DNA from: an uncultured Maribacter sp.
GTDB lineage: Bacteria > Bacteroidota > Bacteroidia > Flavobacteriales > Flavobacteriaceae
Reading direction: 5' to 3'
Assembly: GCA_947504045.1 (NCBI GenBank)
Contig: CANNFY010000003.1
Span: forward strand, 62,001-126,000
DNA: 64,000 bases
Under the pieces are notes generated by a model, which saw only the letters and a program-made list of their open reading frames with translations, searched no databases and was not told the DNA's origin. Below are positions 18,971 to 27,572 of the stretch, piece by piece. Each line of letters begins with the position of its first letter. Position 1 is the stretch's first letter. The translations under genes were made by a program, and so were the position numbers.

Positions 18971-20776
18971 ATGAGCCGATTAGGTTTACTATTATATTTT
19001 CTTTTTTTTGCATCTGGTTTGGGTTTACAAGCACAAGTTTCTTCAGATTGCTCAAATGCAATTGTAATTTGTAATGACACGCCTGTAAATGGGGGTACTA
19101 CAGACTATGGTATAGATGATTTTAATGGCGCCACAGAAAGTGGTTGTTTAAGACAAACAACATCTGGTGTTATAGAAACTAATTCTGCTTGGTATAAATT
19201 TAGAACAGGAGCGTCTGGTCAATTAGGTTTTAATATTGGTTTTGATGCTGCAGAAGATTGGGATTTTGCATTGTATAAAACATCTGATTGTAGTAATTTA
19301 GGCACTCCAGTTAGGTGTAATTTTTTTGATAATACAGATGAAAACACCAATATGGGAGTTGGCGTAGATCCAACTGGAGATACCGAAACTTTTTTGTACG
19401 AAGATTGGTTACAAGTTACGCCAGGCGAAGATTATTTATTACTTATAAATAATTTTAGTAATAATAATTCTGGTTTTTCAATTCAGTTTTCAGGAAATAT
19501 TTTTGTTACCAACCCTAATGATGCTTTAGATTGCTCCATAATTAATAATTTACTGGGGCCGCCAGTATCTGCTTGTGATACAGATACCGTTGTTTTAGAT
19601 GCTACAACAGCAACAGCCATTGGTTATGAATGGTATTTAGATATAGGAACAGGATTTTCAAGAATACCTGGCGAAATAGCACCAACATTAAATGTTGCAG
19701 TTTCTGGTTTATATCGTGTTTTAGTAATTATGCCTTTAGGAAATAATATAATTAGTGAAGTGCAAGTGGCTTTTTCACCTTCGCCAGTAACTTATCCTTT
19801 GCAAGATGAAGTGTCTTGTTCTGATAATTCTCAAATTAATTTAAGTTTAAAAGATAATGAAGCATTGGGGGCGCAAAGCCCTAATGATTTTAGGGTAAGT
19901 TATTATTCTACCCAAAATGATGCAATAAATGCCACGAACCCATTAGCAAAAGAAAATTTAACTTTAACAAGTTCTCAAATTATTTACGTTAGAACCTCAT
20001 CTATAGAAAACCCTAAGTGTTTTGATGTTTCTGAGAGTTTTACGTACACAATTGTAGAAGCCCCTAACTTAACTTTTGATGACGAGTTGTTTTTATGCGC
20101 AAATGAAACTTCTGGAACAATAGGAGAATTGTCTCCAAACCCTAATTATGTTTATCGTTGGAATACAGGAGAAGATACATCTAGTTTGGTAGTAACACAA
20201 GCAGGTGTTTATACTTTAACAGCAAGTAATAGCAGTAACGGTATAGATTGTGAAACAACAAAAACTGTTACGGTAATAAAGTCTGAATTACCAGAAATAA
20301 CCGATATAAAAATTGAAGATTTGCAAAGTAGTAATACTGTGGAAGTGTTTATAAATTTAGAAGGAAATTATATTTATCAGATTAACGATGAGGAGGAGCA
20401 ACAGTCCAGATTGTTTAAAAATGTTTTGCCAGGTAGGCATACGGTAAGAGTAATAGATCCTGAAGGTTGCGGAGAGGTTTCTGAAGAAATTATTGTTATT
20501 GGTTTTGAAAAATTCTTTACTCCAAATGGAGATGCTGTTAATGAGTATTGGAATATAAAGGAGATAGAAGAACTACAGAATCCGCAAGTGTATATTTACG
20601 ATAGGTTTGGTAAATTTTTATACCAATTTGGAGCAGAAGCAAAGGGTTGGGATGGTACATACAACGGTATTCCTTTACCAGCAACAGATTATTGGTTTAA
20701 ACTAACCTATGTAGATGAAAATGGACAAACTCAAACTGCAAAATATATAAATAATCATTTTTCATTAAAAAGATAG
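18971..20776 (+). CDS. T9SS type B sorting domain surface protein (copy 1)
   Basis: This 601-residue protein has a signal peptide ending near residue 22. An N-terminal module (about 25-180) has DCSNAIVICNDTPV, ETNSAWYKFRTG and WDFALYKTSDC. Ig-like repeats follow. The C-terminal 87 residues from F515 (FFTPNGDAVNEYWNI, YDRFGKFLYQ, GWDGTYNG, PATDYWF, HFSLKR) are a gliding-motility-associated or type B CTD. Such domains direct secretion through the type IX system. The next gene encodes a paralogue with the same order of parts. Role unknown; an adhesin or surface scaffold is a reasonable guess. Confidence 0.88.
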   Translation: MSRLGLLLYFLFFASGLGLQAQVSSDCSNAIVICNDTPVNGGTTDYGIDDFNGATESGCLRQTTSGVIETNSAWYKFRTGASGQLGFNIGFDAAEDWDFALYKTSDCSNLGTPVRCNFFDNTDENTNMGVGVDPTGDTETFLYEDWLQVTPGEDYLLLINNFSNNNSGFSIQFSGNIFVTNPNDALDCSIINNLLGPPVSACDTDTVVLDATTATAIGYEWYLDIGTGFSRIPGEIAPTLNVAVSGLYRVLVIMPLGNNIISEVQVAFSPSPVTYPLQDEVSCSDNSQINLSLKDNEALGAQSPNDFRVSYYSTQNDAINATNPLAKENLTLTSSQIIYVRTSSIENPKCFDVSESFTYTIVEAPNLTFDDELFLCANETSGTIGELSPNPNYVYRWNTGEDTSSLVVTQAGVYTLTASNSSNGIDCETTKTVTVIKSELPEITDIKIEDLQSSNTVEVFINLEGNYIYQINDEEEQQSRLFKNVLPGRHTVRVIDPEGCGEVSEEIIVIGFEKFFTPNGDAVNEYWNIKEIEELQNPQVYIYDRFGKFLYQFGAEAKGWDGTYNGIPLPATDYWFKLTYVDENGQTQTAKYINNHFSLKR

Positions 20777-20905
20777 TTAAAGGCCTAGTTGTTTAAAAAT
20801 CTTGTTTTTCATCGATTAAGTGTTTAATTTTTTGGTTAAACATACTAAACTAGAGGTCTGCTAGTTATACTAATAACCCCTAATGTAATGTTAGCACCAT
20901 AAACT

Positions 20906-22348
20906 ATGCGATTTCTTTATTATACAGTTACTTGTTTCTTACTCTTTGTGGGTACCTTAAAAGCACAACAAAATTCTGCAGATTGTAGAACAGCAATACC
21001 AGTATGTGCAGATATGCCTATTTTTTCTGAAGCAGATGGCGGAGGAGATATAGACGATTTTGATCCCGATATGGTTAGAGAAACAGGGTGTTTAGAAAAA
21101 GGTAGTATTTCTTCTGCAAATATAGAAAACAATACATCTTGGTATGTTTTTAGAGCAGGTACTAATGGGCAGGTTGGTTTTGATATTGAAGCGTTGCCAG
21201 TTGGTGGAGGTACAGGAACGCCAACTGCAGAGTGGGATTTTGCAGTATATGGACCAGATGTAGATTGTGGCGATATTGGTAGTGGAGCAGTTCAGCCAAT
21301 TAGATGTAATTACGAAGTAAATAGTACAAATTTTACAGGATTAGGAATTAACCCTGAAAATGGACAAGAAGGTGCGCCATCTTTAACCGGTAGTCAAAAT
21401 ACGTATGATGAGTGGTTAGATGTAGAAGAGGGAGAAATTTATTATATACTAATAAATAATTTTAATACTAATTTTGATGATGATCCAGAACCATATTCAT
21501 TAACTTTTACAGGTAGTTCTGTGGAGGAAGACCAAAATACCGCTTTGGATTGTACATTAAGAGATGAATTTTTAGGATTAGATATTGTAGCTTGTGAAGG
21601 GGATCCAGATATTACTCTAAGCGCACTTAATTCTCCTGCAGGAGATGATATTGCTAGTATAGAGTGGACTGTAGATTATGAAGATGATGGGGTTATTGAT
21701 GCTACATTACCAGGATCAGGAGACTTTAATGCAGAATTAGTAGTGTCTAGCCCAAATTCTGGAAGATATTTTGCAGTTATTACTACAGGAATGGGAACTA
21801 GGGTTGCTGATGAAGGTGGTATATTAATTACGTTTCATGGAGAGCCAGTTTTGGACCGTGTAGAAGTTTTAGAAACTAATTTATCTGCAGATCCAGATAA
21901 AAATAATATAGAAATTTTTGTAGTAGGTAATAGTAAATATGAATATGCTATTAATGATGGAGAGTTTCAAGACGATCCTATATTTACAGATATTCCTCCA
22001 GGTTTAAATACACTGGTAATAAATGATAAGAATGGTTGTGGAATTACAGAGCCAATTGAATTTTTTATAATTGGATATCCAAAATTCTTTACACCTAATG
22101 GAGATGGGTTATATGATGAATGGAACGTTTATGGAATTGATATGTTAGTAAACGCTAGAGTTTTTATTTTTGACCGATACGGCAAGCTTTTATCTCAACT
22201 AGATGCTAATACTGTTGGTTGGGATGGTGTGTATAATGGTGTAAGTTTGCCTTCTACAGATTATTGGTTTAGATTAGAGTATTCTGAAGATGATGGAGGG
22301 GTAATTGTTGCTAAAACACGTAAAACACATTTTACATTAAAAAGATAA
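20906..22348 (+). CDS. T9SS type B sorting domain surface protein (copy 2)
   Basis: The 480-residue paralogue of the preceding gene has a signal peptide (about 1-20, LKAQ) and the same N-terminal module, with DCRTAIPVCADMPI, NNTSWYVFRAGTNGQVGFDI and WDFAVYGPD. One or two Ig-like segments follow, shorter than in copy 1. The type B sorting domain starts at about residue 394 (FFTPNGDGLYDEWNV, FDRYGKLLSQ, GWDGVYNG, HFTLKR). The gap to copy 1 is 129 bases with no clear terminator, so the two are probably cotranscribed. Function unknown. Confidence 0.88.
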   Translation: MRFLYYTVTCFLLFVGTLKAQQNSADCRTAIPVCADMPIFSEADGGGDIDDFDPDMVRETGCLEKGSISSANIENNTSWYVFRAGTNGQVGFDIEALPVGGGTGTPTAEWDFAVYGPDVDCGDIGSGAVQPIRCNYEVNSTNFTGLGINPENGQEGAPSLTGSQNTYDEWLDVEEGEIYYILINNFNTNFDDDPEPYSLTFTGSSVEEDQNTALDCTLRDEFLGLDIVACEGDPDITLSALNSPAGDDIASIEWTVDYEDDGVIDATLPGSGDFNAELVVSSPNSGRYFAVITTGMGTRVADEGGILITFHGEPVLDRVEVLETNLSADPDKNNIEIFVVGNSKYEYAINDGEFQDDPIFTDIPPGLNTLVINDKNGCGITEPIEFFIIGYPKFFTPNGDGLYDEWNVYGIDMLVNARVFIFDRYGKLLSQLDANTVGWDGVYNGVSLPSTDYWFRLEYSEDDGGVIVAKTRKTHFTLKR

Positions 22349-22379
22349 AAAAAGAGCCTTTGTTTAAAGGCTCTTTTTA
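22348..22379. terminator. Bidirectional terminator
   Basis: The stem AAAAAGAGCCTTT pairs with its complement across GTTT, with A on the left and T on the right. It separates the T9SS protein gene from the convergent OmpP1-type gene. Confidence 0.88.
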
Positions 22380-22394
22380 GTTTCATCTATTTTT

Positions 22395-23894
22395 TTAAAA
22401 ATTTAAGGAGTAACTAATTGTTGCGTTTGTGTTAATTCTATTTACAATAGCAGGATTAGTGAGTCCGGTGTTAAATAATAATTCACTGGTATCTTGATCC
22501 GTTCTACTTATACCAAAATCTAGTCTGCTTCCTCCAAAATTAAAGCCTATTCCTCCAGATAATCCATATAAATCCCCAGTAAAATTACTAGCAGCGTATG
22601 GACTTTGTTCGTATCTGTAACCAGCTCTTAAACTTACTAACGCTATTCTAAACTCTCCTCCAATTCTTAAAGTAGAAACTCCACCAAACGTATTGCTTAT
22701 GTTTTCATTTTCTATAGAAAAATCAGGGTTGTTATCAGGCCTTAATTCTGCATTAGACATATCTTGGTAACTATAGTCAAGACTAAGTAACCCTTGTTTG
22801 CCAAATATTAAAGCTAAACTTCCTGTAAGTTTACTCGGAGTTTTAATTGTATACGTGTCAAATAGATTTACAATGGTAAAGTTTATAAAGCCTATTTCTC
22901 CGTCAGCAATATCGGTGTCAATTCTTTGAGAGTATTCATCATTTAGTCTGTACCATGTAGGTGTTTGGTAACTTGCTCCAACACGTACAAATTGATTTAA
23001 TTTAGCAATAGCGCCAAAATTTAAAGAAACACCGCTTCCTTCTGTTCGTAAATAATTATCAAAAATAGTTTCTTGTATAGGAGAATCGCTACTATAACCA
23101 CTTTCTGTAAACTCTGTAAGTTCATCATATAAGATGTTGTGTATGTTTAAAGAAGCTCCTAAGTATAGGTTTTCTTTGTATTGAGAACCTATGTTTAAAG
23201 TAATTTTATTGTTATACCCAGAACTATTTTTTAAATAAGACTGGTTTACTGTAGTGTAATTAGCATTTCTGGTGTAAGCTGTATTATTATCATCTTCAGA
23301 AACGGGATCAATAACACCGCCAAAATAACCAAGAAAAGTTTGTTGTGTTCCAAAACCTAAAGTAGCTCCAATATCTAAATAGGCTTCTTCTAAAAATTCT
23401 CCATCTTGTTTTAAAATAGAATTAAAAGGCGTGCCTTGTGCAAAACTTAAAAAGTAGTTGTCTATTCCCTGAGAGCTGTTGCCAGAGGCAAAATATTCAT
23501 TATCAAAATTTTTAACTAAATCATAATTTACCGCAAGTGTAATTTTTTTCCAGTTAGTGTTGTTATTTTCAAAAACAAAAACACCACCAGCTTGGTTTAT
23601 GTTTACACTGTTTAATTCTGTTTTATTCCTAGTGTTAAAATAGTTGGCAGAATTATTTCTGTTGTAATTAGATCCGGATATTGTAAATAAAGTGTTTGCA
23701 AATACTGCAGACCCAGCAGGATTTGAATTTAACGCGGATAAATCGCCTCCTAATGCACCAAATGCTCCGCTCATGGCATTGTAACGAGCGGTTCCAGTTA
23801 TATTTTCTGAACTATACCTTAATACATCTGAACTATTTTGAGCGTTAATACTAACGCATGTTAAAAAGGCTATGAAAGTTAATATATGTTTCAT
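22395..23894 (-). CDS. OmpP1/FadL/TodX-family outer-membrane transport protein
   Basis: The 499-residue protein has a signal peptide (ending SINAQ) and then the family hallmark at the mature N-terminus: TARYNAMSGAFGALGGDLSALNSNPAG, with the NPAG turn that lines the hatch of FadL. The rest is predicted beta-strand and ends with a terminal strand closing in Phe (ATISYSLNF). FadL relatives admit hydrophobic compounds through the outer membrane, but the ligand here is unknown. It follows the low-complexity lipoprotein gene by 39 bases on the same strand, so the two are likely an operon. Confidence 0.85.
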   Translation of the reverse strand: MKHILTFIAFLTCVSINAQNSSDVLRYSSENITGTARYNAMSGAFGALGGDLSALNSNPAGSAVFANTLFTISGSNYNRNNSANYFNTRNKTELNSVNINQAGGVFVFENNNTNWKKITLAVNYDLVKNFDNEYFASGNSSQGIDNYFLSFAQGTPFNSILKQDGEFLEEAYLDIGATLGFGTQQTFLGYFGGVIDPVSEDDNNTAYTRNANYTTVNQSYLKNSSGYNNKITLNIGSQYKENLYLGASLNIHNILYDELTEFTESGYSSDSPIQETIFDNYLRTEGSGVSLNFGAIAKLNQFVRVGASYQTPTWYRLNDEYSQRIDTDIADGEIGFINFTIVNLFDTYTIKTPSKLTGSLALIFGKQGLLSLDYSYQDMSNAELRPDNNPDFSIENENISNTFGGVSTLRIGGEFRIALVSLRAGYRYEQSPYAASNFTGDLYGLSGGIGFNFGGSRLDFGISRTDQDTSELLFNTGLTNPAIVNRINTNATISYSLNF

Positions 23895-23933
23895 AAGGTG
23901 TATTTTAAGTAATGTGTTTGTGGCTTTTTACTA

Positions 23934-25169
23934 TTAATTTCTAGAGCTTCTGCTACTTGAAGAACGTCCGCTGCTGTATGATCTACTACTAGATCCACTA
24001 CTTCTGCTAGATGAACTGTTGTAACTACTACTTCTTGAGCTACTGCTTCTAGAGTTGTAGTTGCTGCTACGTGAGGTAGAGTTGGATCTAGTATTATTGC
24101 TAGTTCTGGTTCCAGAACTTCTGTAAGTAGATGTTCTTGGTGCTGTTCTTGTGGTTCTAGAAGTAGTGCTTCCACTTCTAGAAGTACTTGTCCTAGGAGT
24201 TGTGCTTCTGTAGGTTTGGCTTGTTCTAGAAGAACTATTGTATCTTGGAGTAGTTCTAGTGCTTCTACTAGTTCTATATGCTCTGTTTTGATCTACACCA
24301 ACAGATCTACTAGTTGTACTTCCATTTCTGTAATTTCTAGAGGTAGTTGTTCCTCTGGCAGTAGAATATCTAGTATTTGCACCTCTAGCTGTAGAATAGT
24401 TTGTTCTTGTGTTAGCACGTAAAGCTCTGCTTGTTGTGTTAGCAGCTACACTATTTCTTGCATAGTACCCTCTTCTAGAGTTGTTGTATGCATAATTTCT
24501 ATTTCCGTATCTATTAAATCTGTTTCCGTAATATCTTCCATATCCAAAACCATAACCGTAATATGGGTAGTTCCAAGAATTCCAGTAGTTTCTATAGCCA
24601 CCCCATGCCCAAGGGCTGTTGAATCCCCATCCATAATAAGGGGTGTTCCAACCATATCCGTAACCGCCCCAGCCAAAGTTATTCCATCCAAAGTTGTTCC
24701 AGCCATATCCGTAACCACCCCAGCCAAAGTTGTTCCAACCAAAATTGTTCCATCCGTTATTGTGTATTGTAACACTTACTTCAGAAGAATTGTCTCCCCA
24801 ATTACCGTATCCTTCATAATCATTTTCAGAAGTGTAATAATCTGTTAATTGTCCTTCAGAAATACTATCATTAACAATTTTGCTAGAATAAGAATCTACA
24901 TCTGTAAAAATTTCTTCATCTAATATTTCATTATATTGATTTGCTTTTTCTCCAAAGTAATCTGAATAGGTATTGTTTTCTGTTTGTCTGTTTGTAACAT
25001 TCCTATTGGTAGTGTAAGATTCTGTAGTTCTTTCATTTACAGAAGAATATATGCCATCGTTGTCATAGTAAGATGCTTGTTGATAGGATCCGCAGGAAAC
25101 TATAAAAACACCTAATGCAGCAAATGAAATAACTTTGCGTAGTTGAGAGAGAGGTCTAGAATATATCAT
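23934..25169 (-). CDS. Low-complexity Gly/Trp/Asn/Tyr- and Ser/Arg/Thr-rich lipoprotein
   Basis: The 411-residue product has a lipoprotein signal with lipobox FIVSC (Cys26). Residues 30-135 are polar and acidic. Residues 139-172 are two perfect copies of GWNNFGWNNFGWGGYGY, extended by further Gly/Tyr/Trp/Asn sequence to about residue 230. The last 180 residues are almost only Ser, Arg, Thr, Asn, Gly and Tyr, with a net positive charge. No catalytic domain is seen. The protein is probably unstructured or a cell-envelope matrix component tethered to the outer membrane. It shares a transcript with the downstream OmpP1-type gene, which may be its partner. Function unknown. Confidence 0.8.
   Translation of the reverse strand: MIYSRPLSQLRKVISFAALGVFIVSCGSYQQASYYDNDGIYSSVNERTTESYTTNRNVTNRQTENNTYSDYFGEKANQYNEILDEEIFTDVDSYSSKIVNDSISEGQLTDYYTSENDYEGYGNWGDNSSEVSVTIHNNGWNNFGWNNFGWGGYGYGWNNFGWNNFGWGGYGYGWNTPYYGWGFNSPWAWGGYRNYWNSWNYPYYGYGFGYGRYYGNRFNRYGNRNYAYNNSRRGYYARNSVAANTTSRALRANTRTNYSTARGANTRYSTARGTTTSRNYRNGSTTSRSVGVDQNRAYRTSRSTRTTPRYNSSSRTSQTYRSTTPRTSTSRSGSTTSRTTRTAPRTSTYRSSGTRTSNNTRSNSTSRSSNYNSRSSSSRSSSYNSSSSRSSGSSSRSYSSGRSSSSRSSRN
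24654..24755 (-). repeat. Two in-frame 51-bp coding repeats
   Basis: The repeats encode two identical 17-residue units, GWNNFGWNNFGWGGYGY, inside the lipoprotein gene. Each unit is itself built on a five-residue GWNNF sub-repeat, suggesting expansion by slippage. Confidence 0.85.
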
Positions 25170-25251
25170 CGTTGTAAAATTAATTGTTGAACATAGTAAA
25201 AATAATTAGTTTTACCGAATTATTTCTATAACATAGACACAAGTTTTGTGC

Positions 25252-25259
25252 CAAACTTA
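25252..25259 (-). promoter_or_regulatory. Candidate -7 element for the low-complexity lipoprotein gene
   Basis: The minus strand reads TAAGTTTG (TAnnTTTG). It would give a leader of about 75 bases. It lies in the divergent gap to proS, just upstream of the proS ATG. Confidence 0.4.
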
Positions 25260-25265
25260 CATATA

Positions 25266-26741
25266 ATGAGTAAAAAAATAACGAAGAGAAGCGAAGATTA
25301 TTCTAAATGGTATAACGAACTTGTAGTAAAAGCAGATTTAGCTGAAAATTCAGGAGTACGTGGTTGTATGGTAATTAAGCCATATGGTTATGCTATATGG
25401 GAAAAAATGCAAGCTGCATTAGATAAAATGTTTAAAGAAACTGGGCACGAGAATGCATATTTCCCACTTTTTATCCCAAAATCATATCTAAGTAAAGAGG
25501 CAAGTCATGTGGAGGGTTTTGCAAAAGAATGTGCTGTAGTAACACATTATCGACTTAAAAATGCAGAAGATGGTTCAGGTGTTATTGTTGATCCAGAAGC
25601 CAAATTAGAAGAAGAATTAATTGTAAGACCAACATCGGAAACTATTATTTGGGATACGTACCGTAAATGGATACAATCCTATAGAGATTTACCTTTATTA
25701 ATTAACCAATGGGCAAATGTGGTGCGTTGGGAAATGCGTACACGTCTTTTTTTAAGAACAGCAGAGTTTTTGTGGCAAGAGGGGCATACGGCGCATGCTA
25801 CAGAAAAAGAAGCAATTGAAGAGGCGGAACAAATGATGCATGTTTATGCAGATTTTGCAGAAAATCATATGGCGGTACCAGTAATAAAAGGTGTAAAGAC
25901 AGAAAGTGAGCGTTTTGCAGGAGCTGTAGAAACGTATTGTATAGAGGCTCTAATGCAAGATGGTAAAGCTTTACAAGCTGGTACATCGCATTTTTTAGGT
26001 CAAAATTTTGCAAAAGCTTTTGATGTTAAATTTGCTACTAAAGAAGGGAAAAAAGAGCATGTATGGGCAACATCTTGGGGAGTTTCTACACGTTTAATGG
26101 GTGCGTTAATTATGACACATAGTGATGATAATGGATTAGTGCTTCCTCCAAAACTAGCGCCAATACAAGTAGTTATAGTGCCAATTTATAAAGGAATAGA
26201 GCAGCTAGATGCCATATCTGAAAAAGTAAAACCTTTAGTAAAAGAGTTACGAGCGAAAGGATTTTCTGTAAAGTTTGATAATAGAGATACGCATAAACCA
26301 GGATTTAAATTTAATGAGTATGAATTAAAAGGGGTTCCGGTACGTTTAGCTATTGGTCCTAGAGATCTAGAAAATGGTACTTATGAGGTAGCACGAAGAG
26401 ATACTTTTGAAAAAGAAACGGTTTTAGCAGATGATATAATTTCTAAGATTGAATTTTTGATGGAAGACATTCAGAAAAATATTCATCAAAAAGCATTAGA
26501 TCATCGAAAAAATCATATTACAGAGGTAGATACTTACGAAGAATTTAAAGATGTACTGGAGAATAAAGGAGGCTTTGTTTCTGTGCATTGGGATGGTACA
26601 ACAGAAACAGAAGATAAGATAAAAGAAGAGACAAAAGCAACAATACGTTGCATTCCTATAGATGCTAAAGAAGAAAATGGGGTAGATATTATCTCTGGAA
26701 AACCCTCTAAAAGAAGGGTGTTATTTGCAAAAGCATATTAA
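25266..26741 (+). CDS. proS: Proline--tRNA ligase, short archaeal/eukaryal type
   Basis: ProRS charges tRNA-Pro. The 491-residue protein is the type without the INS editing domain, as in archaea, eukaryotes and Bacteroidota. Motif 1 ([16 protein letters not shown]), motif 2 ([26 protein letters not shown], read in pieces) and motif 3 ([14 protein letters not shown]) are all present. An anticodon-binding domain follows (VVIVPIYKG), with a C-terminal extension ending in AKAY. An in-frame GTG at 25248 would add six residues; ATG 25266 ([13 protein letters not shown]) is the usual N-terminus and is chosen. Confidence 0.95.
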   Translation: MSKKITKRSEDYSKWYNELVVKADLAENSGVRGCMVIKPYGYAIWEKMQAALDKMFKETGHENAYFPLFIPKSYLSKEASHVEGFAKECAVVTHYRLKNAEDGSGVIVDPEAKLEEELIVRPTSETIIWDTYRKWIQSYRDLPLLINQWANVVRWEMRTRLFLRTAEFLWQEGHTAHATEKEAIEEAEQMMHVYADFAENHMAVPVIKGVKTESERFAGAVETYCIEALMQDGKALQAGTSHFLGQNFAKAFDVKFATKEGKKEHVWATSWGVSTRLMGALIMTHSDDNGLVLPPKLAPIQVVIVPIYKGIEQLDAISEKVKPLVKELRAKGFSVKFDNRDTHKPGFKFNEYELKGVPVRLAIGPRDLENGTYEVARRDTFEKETVLADDIISKIEFLMEDIQKNIHQKALDHRKNHITEVDTYEEFKDVLENKGGFVSVHWDGTTETEDKIKEETKATIRCIPIDAKEENGVDIISGKPSKRRVLFAKAY

Positions 26742-26766
26742 TTTTAAAAAAAAATATGTGCAGGTG

Positions 26767-26796
26767 TTGTGATAGTAAAAAATAATTGTATTTTTG
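26767..26796 (+). promoter_or_regulatory. Promoter of the tRNA-Glu pair
   Basis: TTG (26767-26769), a 19-base spacer and TATTTTTG (26789-26796) match the Bacteroidota housekeeping consensus on both elements. The first tRNA begins 22 bases downstream. Confidence 0.8.
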
Positions 26797-26818
26797 CATC
26801 CGCATTTAAGCAATGTAT

Positions 26819-26890
26819 GGTCCGTTCGTCTAGGGGTTAGGACGCCAGGTTTTCATCCTGGTAACAGGGGTTCGATTCCCCTACGGACTA
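26819..26890 (+). tRNA. tRNA-Glu (anticodon TTC), copy 1
   Basis: The 72-base cloverleaf has acceptor arms GGTCCGT/ACGGACT (first pair G-U), anticodon stem CCAGG/CCTGG with loop TTTTCAT (anticodon TTC), and T-arm AGGGG TTCGATT CCCCT. The discriminator base is A and CCA is not encoded. Confidence 0.97.
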
Positions 26891-26926
26891 CAAAAGTTCT
26901 GAAATATTGAATTTTAATGTCTTAAC

Positions 26927-26998
26927 GGTCCGTTCGTCTAGGGGTTAGGACGCCAGGTTTTCATCCTGGTAACAGGGGTTCGATTCCCCTACGGACTA
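26927..26998 (+). tRNA. tRNA-Glu (anticodon TTC), copy 2
   Basis: This is an exact copy of the first tRNA-Glu, beginning 36 bases after it ends. The same stems and TTC anticodon apply. It has no separate promoter, so the pair is read from the upstream one. rpsT follows after 47 bases without a visible terminator. Confidence 0.97.
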
Positions 26999-27045
26999 CA
27001 AATTTGGGAGAGTATCCCTAACAAAAACATAATAATAGAAAAAAG

Positions 27046-27297
27046 ATGGCAAATCACAAGTCAGCATTAAAAAGAATTAGAAGAAACGAAGCAGTACGTT
27101 TACGTAACAGATACCAACACAAAACAATGCGTAATGCATTAAGAAAGTTGCGTTCTCAAGAAAATAAGAAAGATGCAGAAGCACTTTTCCCAAGTGTTGT
27201 TAGTATGATAGATCGTTTAGCTAAACGTAACATTATCCATTCTAACAAAGCAGCTAACTTAAAAAGTAAATTAGCAAAGCACGTAGCAGCTTTATAA
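27046..27297 (+). CDS. rpsT: 30S ribosomal protein S20
   Basis: S20 binds 16S rRNA early in small-subunit assembly. The 83-residue basic protein begins [18 protein letters not shown] and contains the usual helical segments, ending [19 protein letters not shown]. It lies just after the tRNA-Glu pair with no visible promoter of its own, so it may be read from the tRNA promoter. Confidence 0.96.
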   Translation: MANHKSALKRIRRNEAVRLRNRYQHKTMRNALRKLRSQENKKDAEALFPSVVSMIDRLAKRNIIHSNKAANLKSKLAKHVAAL

Positions 27298-27320
27298 GTT
27301 TACGTTGTATATACAATATT

Positions 27321-27353
27321 AAAAGCTCTCTTATTTTATAAGAGAGCTTTTTG
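27321..27353 (+). terminator. Rho-independent terminator of rpsT
   Basis: A 14-bp stem (AAAAGCTCTCTTAT and its complement) closes on TTT and ends in a T run. Confidence 0.9.
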
Positions 27354-27513
27354 TTTTTAATGTATTCTATTACCTTTTGTTTTCTTTTATAAAAAATAAG
27401 AGAAAAGTAATCGTATAAAAAATAACAACGCATTAGAGTGATGATTTAAACTTTATACAACCAGGCTGTTGTACTTAAATTAAAAGATAATTATTATTAT
27501 TCGAAGATATCAT

Positions 27514-27555
27514 AAAAAAGAAAATCCCAATAGAAAAGTTCTATTGGGATTTTTT
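27514..27555 (-). terminator. Rho-independent terminator of rho
   Basis: On the minus strand the stem ATCCCAATAGAA pairs with TTCTATTGGGAT and is followed by TTTTCTTTTTT, just past the rho stop codon. Confidence 0.88.
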
Positions 27556-27572
27556 AGTTTTAAAGTATGTTT

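Noticed and set aside
23891-24175. Minus-strand open frame rich in Leu, Glu, Val and Ala overlapping the low-complexity lipoprotein
   Set aside because: It is an alternative frame of the Ser/Arg repeat-rich tail. The composition is an artefact of repeated codons, and the lipoprotein frame has a signal peptide and promoter.
24216-24422. Plus-strand Ser/Cys-rich open frame antisense to the lipoprotein
   Set aside because: The repetitive Ser/Arg/Thr codons leave the antisense strand free of stops. No start context or family resemblance is seen.
24629-24760. Short direct repeats that might suggest a CRISPR array
   Set aside because: The repeats are in-frame coding units without unique spacers of even length and no cas gene is present.
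24446-24775. Minus-strand Gly/Thr/Ile/Met-rich open frame
   Set aside because: It is a shifted reading of the Gly/Trp/Asn repeat region of the lipoprotein gene.
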